64,000 nucleotides of DNA from Atrina japonica (lineage: Eukaryota; Mollusca; Bivalvia; Pterioida; Pinnidae), in assembly GCA_030159075.1 (NCBI GenBank), contig BROG01000140.1:1075001-1139000 (forward strand). Reading direction: 5' to 3'. The position numbers were made by a program, and so were the translations under genes. The notes under the pieces were generated by a model that had not been told where the DNA came from, searched no databases, and was given only the letters and a program-made list of their open reading frames with translations. Below are positions 59,555-64,000 of the stretch, one piece after another. Within the stretch, counting starts at the first letter, position 1; every line of letters begins with the position of its first letter.

Positions 59555-60222
59555 TATGAGGTAGTATGTGGTAGTACATGTATGGGGTGGGGTGGTAGTA
59601 TGTGGTAGTGGTGGGTATGGTAATAAGTATGGGGTATAAGTACATGTATGGGTGGTAGTATGTGTATGTAGTATGGGGTAGTAGTAGTGGGGTAGTATGT
59701 GGTAGGGGTAGTATGGGGTAGTAAGTGGTAGTACATGTATGGGGTAGTATGTGGTAGTATGGGGTAGTAAGTGGTAGTATGGGGGTAGTAAGTGGTAGTA
59801 TGGGGTAGTATGTGGTAGTAAGTGGTAGTACATGTATGGGGTAGTATGTGGTAGTATGGGGTAGTACATGTATGGGGTAGTATGTGGTAGTATGGGGGTA
59901 ATAAGTGGTAGTACATGTATGGGGTAGTATGTGGTAGTATGGGGTAGTAAGTGGTAGTACATGTATGGGGTAGTATGGGTAGTATGTGGTAGTATGGGTA
60001 GTATGTGGTAGTAAGTGGGAGTAAGTACATGTATGGGGTAGTATGTGGTAGTATGGGGGTAGTAAGTGGTAGTACATGTATGGGGTAGTATGTGGTAGTA
60101 TGGGGTAGTAAGTGGTAGTACATGTATGGGGTAGTATGTGGTAGTATGGGGTAGTAAGTGGTAGTACATGTATGGGGTAGTATGTGGTAGTATAGGGTAG
60201 TACATGTATGTGGTAGTATGGG
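59555..60222. repeat. G-rich GTAGTATGGGG simple repeat
   Basis: About 670 bases built from GTAGTATGGGGTAGTAAGTG and GTAGTACATGTATGGGG in mixed order. The - strand is open in all three frames as Tyr/Thr/His/Pro repeats (59492-60284), clearly not protein genes. The + strand has regular GGG/GGGG runs and might form G-quadruplexes. Confidence 0.93.
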
Positions 60223-60394
60223 TATATTGATGTGTCAGTTTTTTTTTTGTTTTTTTTTTGTTTTTTTTTTTTTAAATTTCCCAAAGTGCTGTGTTATGTA
60301 TGGGGCCGGGCCCATACATTTGGGAAATTTAGCAGCACTTTGGGAAATTTAAAAAAAACCAACAAAAAAAAAAAAAAACTGACACATCAATATA
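60223..60394. mobile_element. 172-bp nested hairpin element (MITE-like)
   Basis: The outer arms are TATATTGATGTGTCAG (60223) and CTGACACATCAATATA (ends 60394), exact complements. Inside are a T-run and an A-run. The next pair is AAATTTCCCAAAGTGCTG against AGCACTTTGGGAAATTT. The centre is another near-palindrome around GGGCCGGGCCC. It sits directly at the end of the G-rich array. Confidence 0.8.
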
Positions 60395-60404
60395 AACAAG
60401 ATAT

Positions 60405-60464
60405 TCCAACAATGTTAGAGGTTTAAATGGCAATATAATTTTGACTTGCACCGTTAACTTCCAT
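60405..60464 (+). repeat. Dispersed repeat, copy 2
   Basis: CCAACAATGTTAGAGGTTTA and CCGTTAACTTCCA match 24174-24236 in the same orientation. Confidence 0.6.
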
Positions 60465-61059
60465 AGGATCAATTTCTCATTGCTAATTAAGGCCAGGCAC
60501 ATCAAATAAGTTAAAAAAGCAATCAGAACTCACAATTTGTATGATGTTGCTTACCCTGTCTATTTATACATGTATGTAGTAAATAAACATGTTTTTCGAC
60601 TATGTACCCAAATCCCTGAGATAATCCTAAAAACATGCATACCATAATAAGTGTTTGTCTAGACTTCATTCATAAATTCTGCCATAGTTGTTTTTTAACA
60701 TAAACTCTCGGGTCACTTCCGGATTATCTAAAATTGGATTTACCTTTTAGAAGAAGCAGAACAATAGACAATTGAAACCAACTATTGAAACCACTAGTTA
60801 CATCTGCCATGATCTGGGATAAGTTTTATAATCGTGAGTGTTTTCACGATTTGATGTTTCGATTTAAGCAGGAAATTGGTCATAAAAGATTTGTTACGAT
60901 TTTATTTTGTGTATCGTATTTTCCGTTTTATTTGGCATTCATAATTTATACTAACCGGGGCTGCCGTACCTAGAATCGTACACGTTTTTTTTTTATGGAT
61001 TTTAATACTTTATTAGAGGTGTCATACAATTATTTCTGAATGGATAGGTCAATTAATCA

Positions 61060-62650
61060 CCAGCAAATAAGCTATAGTCTGAGTCACATTAGCTATGTCC
61101 ATCAGTTTTGGCTGATTAAAATAAAATGGTTGATACATATCACTTAGATTTAACGTAGCAGTATCCTATGCATACTGAGTAATATATCCATGCCCACAAC
61201 AAATATAAATTAATCCGTTTTGTACTAGATATTCGCACTCAAATTACCCCTATGTGAATTTTACATAGGTAATGGCAGCCATCTGTTGAAGTTTGAAAGC
61301 TGGAGTGAAAGAAAGGGAAGGTTTACAGGTCATACTGATTTAGCCTGGCTCACTGATCAACGAAGTATGATTGGGTTAGGATCCCAGGCTAACACTAGAT
61401 GAAATCATCTGATAGATGTATTGTCAGACTTTTCGAGTATTATTGTACGAAAGACGTGATTTCGGAACTTTCTGAGTATTATCATATTGTATTGTGAAAA
61501 TAAAGGTTGTTGTTAATACACAACCACTGATTCCTTACAACAATAATATATTGGGAGTTATTCCCCTTATATATAATTCTTTTGTCAAGAGAGGCGCGAG
61601 TATATTAATGATTACTCACATGACCCAATTTATGGACATCGCATGGATTACACAGAAATTCCCGTAGGAAGAGTATTTTAAAAAATTTAAGAGACCAAAC
61701 AAAGGAAAAAGTATGTAGAAAAGATAAAGGGTATACTTTTTTGTTTTTTACTTATATCAGTAAAAATATTTTATTTTGACGATTGGTTGCTTTACAAATT
61801 CATTTTGAAATAGACCCTTTAGCAGTAACTGCGGTTCTGTGACTTTGCTAGTCTTCCGGTTGGCAAATTGATACAAATACCTGCAAAAACATAGACGTCG
61901 TTATAGTAACTGATTGTTTCTTACATCATTTTCCGAGAATCTGTATCATTTTGCCAAACAGAAGACTGGCAAAGTCACTCTACCGCAGTTACTGCTAAAG
62001 GGTCTATTCATGACCTAATGTGACTCAGACTATAGTTATAGTCCGTGCCAAATATTTTTTGTCTGCTTGTTTTGGCTGATTAAAATAAAATGGTTGATAC
62101 TTACCACTTAAATTTAACGTAGCGGTATCCTATACATACTAAATTAAAAATCCATGCCCATGACTAATAAAAATTAATCCGTTCTGTACTTGATATTCGC
62201 ACTCAAATTAATTGCGAGATTTTTACCATATGTAATGGTGGCCATCTTTTGAAGTTTGAGAGCGGAAGTAAAAGAAAGGGAACGTTTATTGGTATACTGA
62301 TTTAGCCTGGCTCACTGATCTGTTATTACACAATTACCGATTCCTTACAACAATAATATATATTGGGAGTTATTCCCCTTCATATAACTCTTTTGTCAAG
62401 AGAGGCGCGAGAATATTAATGATTACTCACATGACCCAATTATTTGACATCGTATGGATAACACAGAGATTTCCGTAGGAAGAGTGTTTTAAAAAATTGA
62501 AGCGACCAAACAAAGAAAAAAGTGTGTAGAAAAGAAATAGAATAAACTTTTTTCTTTTTTAATTATATCAGCTAAATATTTTTATTTTGACGATTGGTTT
62601 CTTTACAAATTCATTTTGAAATTCCTGACCAAATATGGCTCGGACTATAG
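61060..62650 (+). repeat. Two diverged copies of a ~600-bp unit
   Basis: Copy 1 spans about 61060-61810 plus 62007-62035. Copy 2 spans about 62030-62650. Shared in order: TTTTGGCTGATTAAAATAAA, ATGGTTGATAC, AATTAATCCGTT, TTAGCCTGGCTCACTGATC, AGAGGCGCGAG, GATTACTCACATGACCCAAT and CGATTGGTT. Copy 1 carries about 110 extra bases after the AGCCTGGCTCACTGATC word and the inverted-repeat insertion at 61811. Confidence 0.8.
61811..62006. mobile_element. 196-bp MITE with 25-bp perfect terminal inverted repeats
   Basis: The ends are TAGACCCTTTAGCAGTAACT plus GCGGT on the left and the exact reverse complement on the right. A further 40 or so bases pair imperfectly (TGACTTTGCTAGTCTTC against its complement). 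The outer TA on each side fits a TA target duplication. The paralogous copy of the surrounding repeat at about 62619 (CATTTTGAAATTCCTGACC) lacks the insertion. Confidence 0.88.
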
Positions 62651-62767
62651 TACATTGTAATTAAAAACATCGTTTGTTGTTTTACAGGATTTCTGACATA
62701 TATTGAGTTCCGCCCCGATTTGACAGCAGAACTCGCTCACAGGATTTGTTCCTTGGGAATTTAGAGC

Positions 62768-62815
62768 TAGCACTTCGGCATATCTGGAGTAAAGCAAGCT
62801 CTAACATTATTGAAG
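62768..62815 (+). repeat. Dispersed repeat, copy 3 (fragment)
   Basis: CGGCATATCTGGAGTAAAGC and AAGCTCTAACATTATT match the second half of the repeat at 24230-24275. Confidence 0.45.
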
Positions 62816-62849
62816 TACCCACAAGATTGACAAGAGACTGAGTAAGTGT

Positions 62850-63835
62850 AAATGTACTGGGTCCATGGAAATACCGAAAACAACAAGGAATTACAGAAAA
62901 CACCAGAAAAAGCACCGAAAACACCAATATAAATCCGACAAACAACTTAAATATCATAGAGGGCGAAGCCCTCATATATGTAGAGAAACTCACATTTTTT
63001 ATTCCTACTACATCCAGGGACCCGTACTACTAATGGTAAAAATTTTGCTCACATCGGGAATTTGCACGTGACAGAAACAAAATGTCTGAAATGCAAAGTC
63101 ATTACTTAAAAGCGCATTGCAAACGAATTAATAAACTACAACACTAAGAAACGTTTTGTAGACCGAGACTAGCCATAACGACTAGGGTTGTACATCGAAC
63201 CCGATCATGAAGCGCTTGCATTATTCTGGTAATGTGAACTGCACCAAATGATGGAAACGCTGGGACAGAGAAAAATATATAGCATAAAAACATGTTTGTG
63301 TATTTAATTCACAACTAATAAATACCACATAGATTCTATTTAAGTTTTAGCACCAAGGAAACAGTCAGCCACTCAATAATTTATTTACAACAATGAGTGA
63401 ATGACCGGGACATTTACGTGATAAAAACAATGAATATTAATCCCTTTGGTGATTCTGTCGGGGCAACACGACGGAATCTCCAAAGGTATTAACTGAACAT
63501 GTAAAACTGTTGATGAATGCCTTCGCCCTCTCCATAGGTTTACCTATGCATTAATATTTATAGATATTGATTTTTGGATCCCGTATGTAAAATTTTACAG
63601 ACATCAGATGCATTTGAAAGAAGTTATTTTGATATTTAATACACAATAAACACAACTTCATACATTTTATATTCAACTTGTGTTAGATGCATACCGGTAT
63701 ATTAACACAAAGTCTTGTTGTATTTCTGAATAAAAATGCAAAAATTTCAAAGGATTAACTGGTGTTTTGGGCAAATCGTTATCATTTTCGGTGTTTTCGG
63801 TATTTCCACGGACCGAATGTACCGAGTAAAATCGT
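62850..63835. repeat. Inverted repeat pair about 0.9 kb apart
   Basis: GTCCATGGAAATACCGAAAA at about 62864, with CACCGAAAACACC after it, is matched in reverse orientation by GAAAACACCGAAAATG- and GGAAATACCG-type sequence at about 63785-63820. TAAGTGTAAATGTAC-like sequence lies on the outer side of both. The interior has no recognisable transposase. It may be the two ends of one element or two inverted insertions. Confidence 0.5.
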
Positions 63836-64000
63836 AAGTGTATCAATGATGAAATCAATCGCATGGATATTTAAATAGAATAAAAAGAATTACACAAACG
63901 TGTATTGCCTGTTGATAACAAGCAATATGATAAATGTTTGTGAGGATTTTTAAATGTTACTTTCTCAATGATTAATAAATTAAAACATGACAAAATTTTG

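Noticed and set aside
59492..60284. Three overlapping Tyr/Thr/His/Pro-rich frames on the - strand
   Set aside because: All three frames are open because the DNA is a simple G-rich repeat.
60785..60973. 62-residue frame on the + strand
   Set aside because: Short, no recognisable motif and no supporting context.
62682..62993. Hydrophobic 103-residue frame on the - strand
   Set aside because: Overlaps dispersed and inverted repeat sequence, with no similarity to a known family that I recognise and no splice context.

Overview
This is a eukaryotic, AT-rich window with long introns and GT/AG splice sites. It is dominated by minisatellites, tRNA-derived SINEs and short inverted-repeat transposons. 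It looks like an invertebrate genome, most likely a bivalve mollusc or a close lophotrochozoan. That guess rests on the protein divergence from vertebrates, the core-type SINEs and the style of the repeats; no ribosomal or mitochondrial marker is present to prove it.

Two real protein-coding genes are present, arranged tail to tail. On the + strand, 791-17429 holds nine exons of the ethanolaminephosphotransferase gene (SELENOI/EPT1). It encodes 388 residues with the complete CDP-alcohol phosphotransferase motif. Its reading frame ends in TAA exactly where the vertebrate protein has selenocysteine. On the - strand, 54571-33360 holds twelve coding exons of the Rab geranylgeranyltransferase alpha subunit (RABGGTA). 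These encode 570 residues, lacking only the initiator Met, which must lie in an upstream exon I could not place. The two proteins act in separate membrane processes (phosphatidylethanolamine synthesis and Rab prenylation), and I see no functional link beyond adjacency.

Layout: 1-790, upstream region with two CCAAT boxes; 791-17429, SELENOI, whose introns hold a SINE palindrome, 33-bp, 45-bp and about 35-bp minisatellites and foldback elements; 17430-33359, intergenic, with candidate 3' UTRs, several minisatellites, a SINE and TA-flanked inverted-repeat transposons; 33360-54571, RABGGTA, with a 3.6-kb 39-bp array and a composite 104/58/24-bp array in introns; 54572-64000, presumed RABGGTA first intron or upstream region, with a 3.2-kb 62-bp array, a G-rich repeat, a hairpin element and a diverged 600-bp duplication carrying a 196-bp inverted-repeat insertion.

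The most interesting theme is repeated: several minisatellites begin inside, or directly at the end of, a mobile or dispersed element (a SINE tail, a SINE palindrome, a foldback element, a dispersed repeat). Nearly all long open frames other than the two genes are artefacts of repeat units whose length is a multiple of three. I found no new defence, biosynthetic or other novel gene system.
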